Origin: JANMES01 sp038329865
GTDB lineage: Bacteria > Planctomycetota > Phycisphaerae > Tepidisphaerales > Tepidisphaeraceae
Assembly (NCBI GenBank): GCA_038329865.1
Contig: JBBQNK010000011.1
Span: forward strand, 35,540 to 99,539
Length of the DNA stretch: 64,000 bases
Reading direction: 5' to 3'
The notes beneath the pieces are model-generated. The model saw nothing but the letters and a program-made list of their open reading frames with translations. It ran no database searches and was not told the origin of the DNA. Shown piece after piece: positions 53,384 through 61,665 of the stretch. Each line of letters begins with the position of its first letter. The stretch's first letter is position 1. The translations under genes and the position numbers were made by a program.

Positions 53384-53995
53384 TTGGCCCCCGCCAGCCT
53401 GCGGGAGGTGAAGTTATCGGACGTTCCACGCCTGCCCGCAAAAAATTTTTCATTTGCTCACAATTCATCCCCATGTCCAGTAATTCCGTGGACAGCTTGT
53501 TCAGAAAATCTTTTTTGGGTCGGCCCGGACTAGGCCCTACAGACGGTTACAACGCTGTGAACGGAAAATCCAATAAATATTGCCTTGCCAGTATTGGCAT
53601 CGGGTATTAGATTCCGCAAATCAAGTTCACGGATGAGGAAGATCAGGTTAGGGAAGTGCGAGGAAACCTGAGACAACGACTTGATGGCTGATCGACAGAA
53701 AAACGTGAAAAACCGTCTCGGACTTTTTCACAATCTGCTCGCTCAGCTCACGCCGCAAGGATGCGACTCACGGACGAAAATTTAAGGCATGACGCCATAA
53801 TCCGCCGGGGAAATGCGGCGCTGGATTCGGGTCTCTCATCGGCCAAGGTCGGCTGATCAGGGCCACTCGTCGACGGCGCTTTTTTGGCGGTGGGGATACA
53901 CCGGAGTTTGTAGTTCGATCATGCCCTCCTGCTGGCGGCTGACTGCGCCAACTGCGAGTGCGTCGACTCGAACGGGAATCTACAAGGAGAGCGAC
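53384..53995. other. 612-bp gap upstream of dnaA (possible origin region)
   Basis: No gene that I can support. It contains an inverted GTGAAAAA (53706-53713)/TTTTTCAC (53725-53732) pair, where TTTTTCACA (53725-53733) and CGTGAAAAA (53705-53713) are DnaA-box-like (TTWTNCACA or one mismatch). A+T-richer patches (AAAAAATTTTTCATTTG near 53440, AATAAATATTGCC near 53570) are also present. This could be a replication origin or a DnaA-autoregulated promoter. No canonical TTATCCACA is seen, so it is only a candidate. Confidence 0.3.
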
Positions 53996-55519
53996 GTGAG
54001 CCTCATCGGCACTCAAGATCATCAGCTGGCTCGGCTGGCAGATGCAATCGCCCAACGCGTCGGGCCTCAACGATTTCATGTATGGTTCAATAACTCAACC
54101 CGCCTGGATCTTAAGCAGGACGGGTTGGAAATTGCCGTACCCAACGATTTTATCAGCGAGTGGATCGGCACGCACTTCACGCGGCCGATTCAGGAAGCCG
54201 CACACGAAGTGCTCGGCGGGCCGCTCTCCGTCCGCTTCTGCGTGATGCCGGAACTCTTCAACGGCCACGAGACCAGCTCCACGCCCACGGCCGGTCTGCC
54301 GATCAAGGCGACCAAGCTGCACCCGACCGCCCCGCTGCTGGCGGACGGGCCGGTGAAGCAGAAGGTGTCGATCTCCGCGGCGCCGCTCGCCTCGGTCGTG
54401 TCGCGTCCGGCGCCGGCCGCGCCGGCGCACACCGGCGACATGTCGTCGCAATACTCCAGCCGCCCGCGCCTTCGTCACGATCTCGATACCTTCATCACCG
54501 GCGCGAGCAATCAGATGGCGATGAACTGTGTTGCCTACGTGGCGGAATTTCCGGGCGCTCAGTACAACCCGCTCTTCATTCATGGCAGCTGCGGACTCGG
54601 GAAAACCCACCTTTTGCAGGGCCTTTGCAAGAAATTCATCGAGCACCACCCCACCAAACGCTGGATGTATCTCACCGGCGAAGAGTTCACCAACGAGTTC
54701 CTCACTTCGCTCCGCAGCAACAAGCTCGACCAGTTCCGCCGCAAGCTGCGCGACCTGGATCTGCTCGTGATCGATGACGTGCACTTCCTTTCCGGCAAGA
54801 AGGCGACGCAGGAGGAATTCCTCCATACGTTCAACGCGATCGAAGCGATGGGCAAGCAGGTCGTGCTCGTGAGCGACGACCACCCGAAGATGATCAGCGA
54901 GTTCGGCGAGAGCCTCATCAACCGTTTCGTCAGCGGCATGGTTGTGCGGATCGATCCGCCGAACTACGCGATGCGCTGCGAAATCCTCCGCGCGATCGGC
55001 CTGCGCCTTCACCTGAATCTTTCCGAAGAAGTCATCGCGTGGATCGCCCGGCGAGTCACGCAGAACGTCCGTGAACTGGAAGGCGCGATCACGCGAATCC
55101 AGGCCCACGTCCGCGTGACGGGCGAGAAGCCCGACATCGCGCTCGCGCAGCAGGCCCTTGGCGATCTGGATCGCCAGCTCGTCGCCCCGGTTCGGCCGGA
55201 GAATATCCTGCAGTCCGTCTGCAACTACTTCGGCCTCGAGCACAAAGACCTCATGTCCGGCCGCCGGCAGCGCACGATTTCACTCGCCCGCTCGGTGGCG
55301 ATGTACCTCGTCCGCAAGACGGCGAAGCTCAGCTTCCCGGAAATCGGCACGCGCATGGGCAAGCGAAACCACAGCACGGTCATCAGCGCCTGCCGCCGAA
55401 TCGAACGGGCGGTGGCGAAGAATGAATCGCTGGCGTGGACGAGCTCCGTAGGCGATCGAACCGAAGAAGCCAGCGAGTTAATTCAGCGCCTTGAAGAACA
55501 CAGTCGCACCCTGACCTAG
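53996..55519 (+). CDS. dnaA: Chromosomal replication initiator DnaA
   Basis: 507 residues from a GTG at 53996 with AAGGAG six nt upstream, an excellent ribosome-binding site. Domain I is at 1-90 and a Pro/Ala-rich linker at 100-165. The AAA+ domain follows, with Walker A in FIHGSCGLGKTHLLQG near 196 and Walker B LLVIDDVHFL near 257. The C-terminal DNA-binding domain IV has the signature GKRNHSTVISACRRIE. It binds DnaA boxes and opens the origin. The next gene is not dnaN. Confidence 0.97.
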   Translation: MSLIGTQDHQLARLADAIAQRVGPQRFHVWFNNSTRLDLKQDGLEIAVPNDFISEWIGTHFTRPIQEAAHEVLGGPLSVRFCVMPELFNGHETSSTPTAGLPIKATKLHPTAPLLADGPVKQKVSISAAPLASVVSRPAPAAPAHTGDMSSQYSSRPRLRHDLDTFITGASNQMAMNCVAYVAEFPGAQYNPLFIHGSCGLGKTHLLQGLCKKFIEHHPTKRWMYLTGEEFTNEFLTSLRSNKLDQFRRKLRDLDLLVIDDVHFLSGKKATQEEFLHTFNAIEAMGKQVVLVSDDHPKMISEFGESLINRFVSGMVVRIDPPNYAMRCEILRAIGLRLHLNLSEEVIAWIARRVTQNVRELEGAITRIQAHVRVTGEKPDIALAQQALGDLDRQLVAPVRPENILQSVCNYFGLEHKDLMSGRRQRTISLARSVAMYLVRKTAKLSFPEIGTRMGKRNHSTVISACRRIERAVAKNESLAWTSSVGDRTEEASELIQRLEEHSRTLT

Positions 55520-55607
55520 CGTCATTATTTCGTAGGGATCGTCATCCGCCCGAGTGAATTCGCACTTGAGCGAGTCATCGCGATCGCGACAACTTTCTCC
55601 ACCGGCG

Positions 55608-55635
55608 TGTCCCGCTTCAGCGGGACACGCTCGTT
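55608..55635 (+). terminator. Hairpin after dnaA with GTCCCGCTTCAGCGGGAC core
   Basis: GCGTGTCCCGCT (55605-55616), loop TC, AGCGGGACACGC (55619-55630), then TCGTTTTCGC. A 12-bp stem about 85 bp after the dnaA stop. It shares its core with the palindrome at 13263. It may terminate dnaA. The rest of the 304-bp gap to the next gene shows only its -10 box. Confidence 0.5.
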
Positions 55636-55808
55636 TTCGCACGACCCATGAATTATTTCGCACGTTCGATAATCGCTCCCCGCATCGCCTTGGAGCGTCA
55701 TCAACAGCGATGACGAACTTTGCACAACCGCCTTTCGCGCCATAACTTAACAAAGTGCTTCCGCCTTCGTTCCGATAGCGAATGGGGCGGGTTTTCGGGC
55801 GATTCCGC

Positions 55809-55814
55809 TATAAT
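55809..55814 (+). promoter_or_regulatory. TATAAT -10 box, leaderless spacing, DHH phosphoesterase gene
   Basis: Perfect TATAAT ending 8 nt before the ATG at 55823, with no Shine-Dalgarno. No convincing -35 is seen. Confidence 0.5.
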
Positions 55815-55822
55815 GGTACGTA

Positions 55823-56920
55823 ATGCCGACGTTCGTGGATTCCTATCTCGAGACGATGACCGGGTCGGTGAGCAAAGTCTCGCAGACCAGCCGAAGCCGG
55901 TCCCGCGCGAAAAAGCTCCTCAAGCTGCTGGCCGACAAGAAAAATATCCTCATCACCACGCACCAGCATCCTGATCCTGATGCACTCGCCAGTTCATTGG
56001 CGATGAGCGTGTTGCTCACGCAAAAACTCCCCGGCGCGAAAATCTCGATGTCCATCAAAGGCCCGATCAAGGGCGGCATTAATGAGATGTTCATCCGCCA
56101 GAGCAATCTCAAGCTCACGCCGTGGGACGACGCGACGCTCAAAGAATACGACGCGATCGTCATGCTCGACGTCCAGCCGCTCTTCGCCTACAGCCCGCTG
56201 CCGGCGGACGTGACGCCGATCGCCGTGCTCGACCACCACCGCAGCCGCGGCCGGCACCCGCACTGCCCATTCTGCGACATCCGCACCGACGTCGGCGCGA
56301 CGTCGTCGATCGTCTTCAGTTACTTTTTAGAGCTGGAAGTTCCGATCGACCGCTCGCTCGCCGCGCTGCTGCTCTACGCGATCGAATCCGATCTCGCCGG
56401 CGCCGCGGGAACACCGGGGGAACTCGACAACGTCGCCCTCTCCAGCCTGATGCTGCTTGCCGACACGCACAAGTTTTACCAGATGCGTTACGCGGATCTG
56501 CCGCAGAGTTACTACACGTCTTTTTACAACGGCCTCGGCACCGCGACGTACTACGACACCGCGATGATCTCGCACCTCGGCGAAATCGACTCGATCGAAA
56601 AACCCGCGATCATCGCCGACGCGCTGCTGCGGTTCGAGCCGATCAAATGGGCGCTGGTAACGGCCGTCTACGACGGCAAGTTCGTGCTCAGCATCCGCAC
56701 CAGCGACGCGAAACTCTCCGCCGCCGACTTGATTCGTCACCTCTTGAAAAATTTAGGCGAAGGCGGCGGCCACCGCACCAAGGCCGGCGGGATGATCAAG
56801 CTCGAGACCGCCGCGGCCAAGGAAATCGAGCACCTGCGGGGCATTCTCAAACGCCGGTTCCTGAAACGGCTGGGCGTGTCGGCGGTCAAGGGTAAGGCGT
56901 TGATTCCCAAGTCCGAATAA
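55823..56920 (+). CDS. DHH-family phosphoesterase (NrnA/oligoribonuclease-like)
   Basis: 365 residues. N-terminal DHH domain: TTHQHPDPDALASSLAM (metal motif), VMLDVQP and VLDHHRSRGRHPHC (DHH motif). The DHHA1 substrate domain follows with LGEGGGHRTKAGG near 310. This is the layout of NrnA-type nano-RNases that degrade 2-5-mer RNAs or phosphoadenosine phosphate and cyclic dinucleotides' linear products. Cytoplasmic. It follows dnaA on the same strand across a hairpin. The mRNA is probably leaderless. Confidence 0.88.
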   Translation: MPTFVDSYLETMTGSVSKVSQTSRSRSRAKKLLKLLADKKNILITTHQHPDPDALASSLAMSVLLTQKLPGAKISMSIKGPIKGGINEMFIRQSNLKLTPWDDATLKEYDAIVMLDVQPLFAYSPLPADVTPIAVLDHHRSRGRHPHCPFCDIRTDVGATSSIVFSYFLELEVPIDRSLAALLLYAIESDLAGAAGTPGELDNVALSSLMLLADTHKFYQMRYADLPQSYYTSFYNGLGTATYYDTAMISHLGEIDSIEKPAIIADALLRFEPIKWALVTAVYDGKFVLSIRTSDAKLSAADLIRHLLKNLGEGGGHRTKAGGMIKLETAAAKEIEHLRGILKRRFLKRLGVSAVKGKALIPKSE

Positions 56921-56930
56921 ATGCGACACA

Positions 56931-57006
56931 GAGGCACGGAGGCACAGAGAATGACACAAAAAATTTCTCTTGCCTGGTCTTTGTGCCTCCGTGCCTCTGT
57001 GGCGCA
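56931..57006. repeat. Inverted repeat with CACAGAGG octamer arms (copy 3)
   Basis: Left arm ATGCGACACAGAGGCACGGA and the right arm, its complement ending in CTCTGTGGCGCAT, flank AGAGAATGACACAAAAAATTT. It lies between the DHH gene and valS. Confidence 0.88.
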
Positions 57007-57170
57007 TTCGCCTTTTCTTCCTTCCCACCGGCGGGTATCCTGAATTCAGGCATGAAGCACCTCCCGCACATGACGGTCGCCGTACGATAGGGTCTGTCGC
57101 TATTCAGCACAGACCCCGCTCCGATTCGCTTGCCCCTTGCCCCTGAATACTTGCCCCTATTGGAAACGCC

Positions 57171-60100
57171 ATGAGCACTGAACTGCCCACCGATTTACCC
57201 AAAACGTACGACCCCGCCGCCATCGAGGCCGCGACGTACAAAACCTGGCTCGACGAGAAATGCTTCCACGCCGAACCGACCGACGCCGGCGAGCCGTACA
57301 GCATCGTCATCCCGCCGCCGAACGTGACCGGCGCGCTCCACCTCGGCCATGCGATCAATAACACGCTGCAAGACATCCTCATTCGCAAGGCGCGCATGGA
57401 AGGTAAAAACGCGCTCTGGATCCCCGGCCTGGATCACGCCGGCATCGCCACGCAGGCCGTCGTGGAAAAAACGATCAAGGAAAAAGAAGGCAAGGACCGC
57501 TACAGCCTCGCCGAAACGCCGGAGAAGAGCCGCGAAGAACTCGTCCGCCGAATCTGGAAATGGAAGCAACAATACGGCGACCGAATCATCGGCCAACTCC
57601 AACGCCTCGGCTGCAGCTGCGACTGGGACCGCCAACGCTTCACCCTCGACGAGCAATGCGCCAAGGCCGTGCGCGAAACGTTCTTCAAGCTCTTCAAAGA
57701 CGGCCTGGTCTTCCGCGGCAAGCGCCTGGTGAACTGGGACACGCACTTGCAAACGTCGATTAGCAATGACGAGATTTATCACGAGAAGATCAAGACGAAC
57801 CTGTGGCACATTCGGTATGAGATTGTGGATTCTGAAATCCGTGGCACGGGCGGCTCGCCCGTGTCTGCCGGCAAGGATCACGGGCGAGCCGCCCGTGCCA
57901 CGGAGATTCCGAACCCGTCTGATTCTCTCCGCCCCACGCACATGACCGTCGCGACGACCCGTCCCGAAACCCTCCTCGGCGATACCGCCGTCGCCGTCCA
58001 CAGCCAGGATCCGCGCTGGAACTGGGCGATCGGCAAGTCCGTCCGCCTGCCGCTGATCGGCCGGCTGATTCCGATTATCGCCGACGACACTCTCGTCGAC
58101 CCGACCTTCGGCTCCGGCGTGGTGAAGGTCACGCCGGCTCACGATCCGAACGACTACGCCGTGTGGGAGCGTCATCGCAACCTGCCCGACGCGATCGAGA
58201 TCATCAACCTGCTCAACCCCAACGGCACGCTGAACGAAAACGCCGGCCCGTACGCCGGGCTCTATCGCAACAAGAGCCGCGAGAAGGTGGTGGCCGACCT
58301 CGAAGCCGCCGGCCTGCTCGCGAAGGTCGAGCCGTACGAAACCGAAGTCGGCCACAGCGACCGCAGCAAAACCCCCGTCGAGCCGTACCTGTCCGACCAG
58401 TGGTTCGTGAAGATGGCCCCGCTGGCCGAGCCGGCGCTGGAGGTGGTGCGCGACGGGACGATCAAGTTCTTCCCCGAGCGGCACGCGCAGCAGTATTTGA
58501 GCTGGCTAGGCGAAAAGCGCGATTGGCCGATCTCGCGGCAGTTGTGGTGGGGACATCGGATTCCGGTGTGGAAGAAGCATTTTGATTCCAAGCGCGAATT
58601 CTGGGGAACCCCGGGCTCTTACCAGGACGAAGTGAATGATTGGCTTTCCCTATTGGGCAACGAAGGAATCATCGCCGTTGGGTATGTACATGACGCCGAC
58701 GCTTCGAAGGGTCTACAACGTATCTATCCCGACAAAGGGGGATTCACCGCGTATGTGTGCCCACCATCGGACATCGTCCCAACTCTTACGGATACCCAAG
58801 TCGAACTTGTGGCACTGATCGAAGGCGAGGGCTTCACCCAAGACCCCGACGTCCTCGACACCTGGTTCTCCTCCGCCCTGTGGCCGTTCAGCACGCTCGG
58901 TTGGCCGGAGTCGACGCCTGCGCTGGCGAAATGGTATCCGACCAGCGTGCTGCTCACCGGCCGCGACATCATCACGCTTTGGGTGGCCCGCATGGTGATG
59001 ATGGGGATGTACAACTTGGGAAATGCAGAAGGCAGAATGCAGAATGCAGAATTGAAGACTCCATCGTCCGGATCCTCTGCCAATCCGCAATCCGCAATCC
59101 GCAATCCGCAATCTTCCGGCATTCCCTTCGCCCACGTCGCGATCAACCCCACGATCCTCGACGGCAAGGGCGAGCGGATGAGCAAGTCCAAAGGCAACGG
59201 CGTGGACCCCGTCGACATCATCGACACCCACGGTGCCGATGCCCTGCGCTTCACGCTGGCCACCATGGCCACCGAGACGCAGGACGTGCGCATGCCGGTG
59301 AAGAAGGATTCGCAGGGCCGGAACACCAGCGACAAGTTCGACCTCGGCCGGAACTTCTGCAACAAGCTGTGGAACGCCTCGCGGTTCCTGTTTTCCAACT
59401 GGCCGGCCGGTGCGGCGTTGCCGGCGTACCCGGAAAAAGAGGCGATGTCGCTGGCTGATCGGTGGATCGTCACGCGATTCGCCCGCACGCTCGCCGACGC
59501 GAACGCGGCCATCGCTTCGTACCGCTTCGACCTGTACGCCAAGGCGTGCTACGACTTCTTCTGGGGCGATTTCTGCGACTGGTATCTCGAAATCATCAAG
59601 CCGACGCTGAAAACGCCGGCCGGTCTGACTTCGCTCGTGGTGGCCGTCGACGTGCTCGACGGCGTGCTGCGGCTGCTGCACCCGGTCACGCCGTTCATCA
59701 CCGAGGCGATCTGGGGAAAACTCAACGAGCTCGACCCCGCCCGGCTGACGTGCAAGCGCGTTTCCAAACGCCTCTGCAAATCTGACTGGGCCCGCACGCC
59801 GCCGATCGATGAAGAGTCCGAGCACGTCTTCCCGCGGCTGCAGGCGATCATCGGCGCGATCCGCAACGTGCGCAACGACCACAAGGCCGACCCGCGTAAA
59901 GTGCTCGCTGTCGCCATCGCCGCGCCCGGCGAAGCCGCCACGCGCGTGGCGGAAGCCAATCGCGGGCTGATCGAGGGCTTGGCCACCTGCACGCTGCGCA
60001 CACTCGCCCCCGGCGCCGCCCCGCCGGCGGAATCGGTCCGCGTCACCGTCAACGATGACTGCGATATTTACATCGAAGGGCTGATCGATCCCGAAGCCGA

Positions 60101-60266
60101 AAAGCTGCGGGCCGTGAAACTGCGCGAAGAAAAGACCAAGCTGATCGCCGCCCTCAAGGGCCGGCTAGCGAACGAAGGATACGTCGCCAAGGCCCCGCCG
60201 AAGCTGATCCAGGAAACCCGCGACCAGCTGGCGGCCGCGGAGGCGGAGCTTGCGAAGCTGGGGTGA
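57171..60266 (+). CDS. valS: Valyl-tRNA synthetase with two in-frame repeat insertions
   Basis: 1031 residues. It charges tRNA-Val. Class-I signatures are HLGH (57-60) in PPNVTGALHLGH and RMSKS (669-673). The CP1 editing domain lies between, followed by the anticodon-binding domain and a C-terminal helical arm (KLREEKTKLIAALKGRLANEGYV...LIQETRDQLAAAEAELAKLG). Two segments look foreign: residues about 223-245 (RGTGGSPVSAGKDHGRAARAT) encode a paired palindrome, and about 617-650 (NAEGRMQNAEL...NPQSAIRNPQSSG) encode CAGAATG and AATCCGC heptamers. The second interrupts the usual YNLG-IPFxHV linkage just before the KMSKS loop. The reading frame is kept through both. Confidence 0.96.
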   Translation: MSTELPTDLPKTYDPAAIEAATYKTWLDEKCFHAEPTDAGEPYSIVIPPPNVTGALHLGHAINNTLQDILIRKARMEGKNALWIPGLDHAGIATQAVVEKTIKEKEGKDRYSLAETPEKSREELVRRIWKWKQQYGDRIIGQLQRLGCSCDWDRQRFTLDEQCAKAVRETFFKLFKDGLVFRGKRLVNWDTHLQTSISNDEIYHEKIKTNLWHIRYEIVDSEIRGTGGSPVSAGKDHGRAARATEIPNPSDSLRPTHMTVATTRPETLLGDTAVAVHSQDPRWNWAIGKSVRLPLIGRLIPIIADDTLVDPTFGSGVVKVTPAHDPNDYAVWERHRNLPDAIEIINLLNPNGTLNENAGPYAGLYRNKSREKVVADLEAAGLLAKVEPYETEVGHSDRSKTPVEPYLSDQWFVKMAPLAEPALEVVRDGTIKFFPERHAQQYLSWLGEKRDWPISRQLWWGHRIPVWKKHFDSKREFWGTPGSYQDEVNDWLSLLGNEGIIAVGYVHDADASKGLQRIYPDKGGFTAYVCPPSDIVPTLTDTQVELVALIEGEGFTQDPDVLDTWFSSALWPFSTLGWPESTPALAKWYPTSVLLTGRDIITLWVARMVMMGMYNLGNAEGRMQNAELKTPSSGSSANPQSAIRNPQSSGIPFAHVAINPTILDGKGERMSKSKGNGVDPVDIIDTHGADALRFTLATMATETQDVRMPVKKDSQGRNTSDKFDLGRNFCNKLWNASRFLFSNWPAGAALPAYPEKEAMSLADRWIVTRFARTLADANAAIASYRFDLYAKACYDFFWGDFCDWYLEIIKPTLKTPAGLTSLVVAVDVLDGVLRLLHPVTPFITEAIWGKLNELDPARLTCKRVSKRLCKSDWARTPPIDEESEHVFPRLQAIIGAIRNVRNDHKADPRKVLAVAIAAPGEAATRVAEANRGLIEGLATCTLRTLAPGAAPPAESVRVTVNDDCDIYIEGLIDPEAEKLRAVKLREEKTKLIAALKGRLANEGYVAKAPPKLIQETRDQLAAAEAELAKLG
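57839..57903. repeat. Paired palindromes inside valS (perfect 25-bp inverted repeat)
   Basis: Left arm 57839-57863 and right arm 57879-57903 are exact reverse complements of 25 bp around a 15-nt loop. Each arm contains CACGGGC-GGCT-CGCCCGTG-like dyad symmetry. The unit is nearly identical to intergenic copies at 11.7 and 25.6 kb. It is read in frame as part of valS. Confidence 0.95.
59021..59119. repeat. Heptamer-arm repeat inside valS (CAGAATG and AATCCGC units)
   Basis: Left tandem CAGAATG-type units (GCAGAAGGCAGAATGCAGAA) and right tandem AATCCGC units (four copies) surround ATTGAAGACTCCATCG. About 99 nt, a multiple of three. The arms are not reverse complements of each other here; each half resembles one arm of other elements. 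Read in frame in valS. Confidence 0.9.
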
Positions 60267-60284
60267 AGCGTTCGCATTTTCCTT

Positions 60285-60422
60285 GGTGGCACAGACATTC
60301 CTGCCTGTGACGGGCGGATGTACTCATCGGTCCGTGCTCTGCGTATTCGATCAGCACTTGCGCCCCCGCGTACGAATCGAGGCGTACCTCGCTTCGTCAC
60401 AGACAAGAATGTCTGTGCCACC
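60285..60422. repeat. Paired palindromes, CACAGACA-TGTCTGTG type
   Basis: The left arm GGTGGCACAGACATTCCTGC (60285-60312) and right arm GTCACAGACAAGAATGTCTGTG (60395-60422) are imperfect reverse complements with about 80 bp between. The right arm is a palindrome. It lies between valS and the convergent PhyH gene. Confidence 0.75.
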
Positions 60423-60445
60423 GCAGAGACGATTCGCACGTCGCC

Positions 60446-61327
60446 CTACAAATCTCTCTCGCTCATCGGCCGAACCTTTTTCCCGAATCGCCCCACCGCG
60501 CACGCCGCGACGCCCTTGGAGTCGTGGAACATTTCCTCGATCTGTTCGAGGTTCAGCGCCTTGGCGTTGACCGACCGGTAGTGGTACTGCACCGCTCGCC
60601 GACGTTGTGGCGACTTGTTCGGCGGCGTGCCGTGGTGGAGCAGGCCGCTGAAAAAGAGAACGCCGCCCGGCTTGAGAGGGACGACTACGTCTTTCGCGAC
60701 GTCCACGACTTCGTCAGGCAGTTGGCAGTCGCGGTCGTGGTAGTGAGCCTTGCCGCCTTCATGGTGCGAGCCGGGGATGACGTGCATGCAGCCGTTGGCG
60801 ATGGTGGCTTCGTCGAGCGCGGTCCACGTGCCCATCAGCAGGTTGGCCGGGCCGTAGTTGAAGTAAGCGCTGTCCTGGTGCCACGGCTTCTCGCGGCCGA
60901 CCATCGGCGGCTTGAGCAGCGCCATGTCCTGCGAAAGCACGACATCGCTGCCGATGAGCCGGCGGACGACGCTGAGCAATTTTTCATTGTGCGCCATCGC
61001 GTTCAGGCGCGGTTCGTGCTCCACGAAGCTCATGCACTTGCGGACGCAGCTTTCGCGCTGCTCGGGCGACATCTCCTTCAAGCCGGGCACGTCTTCGAAG
61101 GTGACGATCTCCGGATTGCCGTCCTTCACGAGCTGCGTAATGCCGGCCAGCGCGCTATCGACTTCCTCATGCGTAAAGACATTTTCGATCGCAATGAACC
61201 CGTCGCGGCGGTAGCGCTCGATCGCGCTGTCGTCGAACGCGTCCAGGTTCGGCAGCGGCCGATGGACGTTGTCAGAGCGGTATAGCTGCTTGGCGATCGC
61301 GTCGGGTCCTAGTTGCGTAAGGCTCAT
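60446..61327 (-). CDS. Phytanoyl-CoA dioxygenase-family oxygenase
   Basis: 293 residues. Fe(II)/2-oxoglutarate enzyme with the intact facial triad: His-x-Asp in WHQDSAYFNYGP and the distal His in FSGLLHHGTPPNKSPQRRRAVQYHYRS, whose Arg binds 2-oxoglutarate. The N-terminal YRRDGFIAIENVFTHEEVDSAL is typical of the family. It likely hydroxylates a small molecule; the substrate is unknown. GGAG precedes the ATG. It is divergent from the AraC-family gene, which may regulate it. Compare the HxG relative at 49130. Confidence 0.88.
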   Translation of the reverse strand: MSLTQLGPDAIAKQLYRSDNVHRPLPNLDAFDDSAIERYRRDGFIAIENVFTHEEVDSALAGITQLVKDGNPEIVTFEDVPGLKEMSPEQRESCVRKCMSFVEHEPRLNAMAHNEKLLSVVRRLIGSDVVLSQDMALLKPPMVGREKPWHQDSAYFNYGPANLLMGTWTALDEATIANGCMHVIPGSHHEGGKAHYHDRDCQLPDEVVDVAKDVVVPLKPGGVLFFSGLLHHGTPPNKSPQRRRAVQYHYRSVNAKALNLEQIEEMFHDSKGVAACAVGRFGKKVRPMSERDL

Positions 61328-61423
61328 TGAAAATTCTCCATGTTAAATCGAGTGCGTTTATTTGAACTCCGTCGCACGGGCCGTGAGTTCCGTCATCCAA
61401 AGCCTCGCGGCGACGTCTTTCTC

Positions 61424-61534
61424 CTTCTCCCGGTATTCCGGGAGAAGGGGGGATGAGGGTTCTGTTTAGAAAGACGAACACTTCACGAATGAGCAAAACC
61501 CTCACCCTACCCTCTCCCGGAATACCGGGAGAGG
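61424..61534. repeat. Inverted repeat, TCTCCCGGTATTCCGGGAGA family
   Basis: The left arm is CTTCTCCCGGTATTCCGGGA extended by GAAGGGGGGATGAGGGTT. The right arm is AACCCTCACCCTACCCTCTC extended by CCGGAATACCGGGAGAGG. They are near reverse complements, each containing the palindrome CTCCCGG-TATT-CCGGGAG. It occupies the divergent promoter region between PhyH and the AraC gene. Confidence 0.88.
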
Positions 61535-61629
61535 AACCAGGAGCCGCCCGTGGGACAGATCATCCACTTCCGATCTCACTGTCGAGGAAAGTATGACTTC
61601 GCACTCGACTGCCGGCCATATCGCGTTGC

Positions 61630-61658
61630 TGGATAGATTTGTGTTTTTCCGCTATTTT
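61630..61658 (+). promoter_or_regulatory. Promoter-like boxes for AraC gene, leaderless spacing
   Basis: TGGATA (61630-61635), 17-nt spacer, TATTTT (61653-61658), then 7 nt to the ATG at 61666. No Shine-Dalgarno. Confidence 0.35.
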
Positions 61659-61665
61659 TTCGAGC

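Noticed and set aside
53813..53995. Upstream extension of dnaA from 53813
   Set aside because: The GTG at 53996 has an ideal AAGGAG at six nt and matches the DnaA N-terminus; the extension has no DnaA similarity.
57839..57903. Intein or intron in valS
   Set aside because: The insertions (65 and about 99 nt) are far too short and carry no splicing-domain or intron features.
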